From NCBI GenBank assembly GCA_900552305.1, contig URZD01000143.1, positions 1 through 5,557 of the forward strand: a stretch of 5,557 nt of DNA, given 5' to 3'. Of this stretch, positions 4,998 to 5,557 are shown piece by piece. How positions within the stretch are numbered: position 1 is the first letter of the stretch; the number at the start of each line of letters is the position of its first letter. The position numbers and the translations under genes are program-made. The notes under the pieces are model-generated. The model was given only the letters and a program-made list of their open reading frames with translations. It did not search any database and was not told the DNA's origin. This stretch comes from an uncultured Eubacteriales bacterium (lineage in GTDB: Bacteria > Bacillota > Clostridia > Monoglobales > Monoglobaceae).

Positions 4998-5557
4998 CTA
5001 ACTAATCTTTACGTAATAATTGCCTGGCAGGCAAATAATTTCATTTTCATTTTGCATTTCAAATAATAACTCAAATAAAGCTATTCTGTCAATATTTACA
5101 CTTCCAATTATTTTATCTATATGGATAGGTTCTTTTCCTATTATTTCTAACAAATTTACTTTTATGCTACTTTTTTTATTATTTTTACTTTCTTTTTTAA
5201 TTATATTAAGAAAATCATATAAATCTTCTTTTCCTATAAAAGGGCTAGCACCCTGATGTATTAACAAATTACAACCAGCACTACTTTCATTAAATATTGG
5301 TCCAGGCACAGCTAAAACATCTTTCCCTTCATCTAAAGCATAATTTGCCGTAATTAAAGAACCACTTTTCCTTGATGCCTCTACAACTATTACCCCTTTA
5401 TCACTAAAACCACTTATAATTCGATTACGCTTAGGAAAATTATACGATAATGGTTTAGTTCCTGGTAAAAATTCTGACATTAACAATCCTTCACTTACAA
5501 TTTGATCATATAATTTTTTATTAAACCTAGGATAAACTACATCTATTCCACACCCTA
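4998..5557 (-). CDS. dprA: DNA-processing protein DprA (Smf), N-terminus off the window
   Basis: DprA binds incoming single-stranded DNA during natural transformation and loads RecA onto it; it is also kept in many clostridia not known to be competent. The open frame covers about 186 residues and runs off the right edge. The Rossmann-like core is clear: GCGIDVVYPRFN at the edge (5553-5518), then SEFLPGTKP, FPKRNRIISG, VVEASRKSGSLITANYAL and VLAVPGPIFNESSAGCNLLI. A Lys/Asn/Ser linker leads to a C-terminal winged-helix domain (about the last 60 residues), ending CLPGNYYVKIS. Codons upstream of TTG 5486 continue the family pattern (GCGID...YP), so the true start lies beyond the window. topA follows 49 bases later on the same strand, the order usual in low-G+C clostridia, where codY often comes next. 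Composition is strongly A+T-rich. Confidence 0.95.
   Translation of the reverse strand, partial: GCGIDVVYPRFNKKLYDQIVSEGLLMSEFLPGTKPLSYNFPKRNRIISGFSDKGVIVVEASRKSGSLITANYALDEGKDVLAVPGPIFNESSAGCNLLIHQGASPFIGKEDLYDFLNIIKKESKNNKKSSIKVNLLEIIGKEPIHIDKIIGSVNIDRIALFELLFEMQNENEIICLPGNYYVKIS

Noticed and set aside
5484..5486. TTG as the start of dprA
   Set aside because: The same frame continues upstream with GCGIDVVYP...LYDQIVSEG, which is typical DprA sequence; the true start is outside the window.

Overview
The window holds five protein genes, all on the minus strand, in two blocks of different base composition. From right to left (the direction of transcription) they are dprA (partial), topA (cut short), ftsZ, secG and rnr (partial). 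All five are bacterial housekeeping genes and look clostridial (Firmicutes): strong AGGAGG ribosome binding sites, sigma-A type promoters with an extended -10, a FtsZ with a short linker and a VPVFLRK tail, and secG next to rnr.

Block A (about 1-4267) has medium G+C and uses many GCG, CGC and GCC codons; hand counting 3121-3180 gives 31 G/C of 60. It contains rnr (3'->5' exoribonuclease, running off the left edge), secG (SecYEG translocon subunit with a long acidic/lysine repeat tail) and ftsZ (division ring GTPase, TTG start). secG and ftsZ each appear to be a single-gene transcript with a readable promoter and a hairpin terminator. The 669-base gap between secG and ftsZ has no protein gene. 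On the plus strand it holds a plausible small RNA of about 80 nt: extended -10 promoter, 5' hairpin, C-rich single-stranded stretch and a strong intrinsic terminator. Spaced direct repeats and a palindrome lie between it and the divergent secG promoter.

Block B (about 4290-5557) is very A+T-rich; hand counting 5161-5220 gives 7 G/C of 60. It carries dprA followed by topA, a gene order familiar from low-G+C clostridia. topA stops after 220 codons, where family members have roughly 700, exactly where the A+T-rich block meets the ftsZ promoter region. Block B therefore looks like DNA from a second genome joined within about 4268-4290. A metagenomic assembly chimera is the simplest reading; a real recombination or transfer event is the alternative.

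I do not see a CRISPR array, tRNA, rRNA, insertion sequence or toxin-antitoxin pair. The most interesting items are the block junction, the candidate C-rich small RNA, and an RNase R that starts directly at the RNB module without the usual cold-shock domains.
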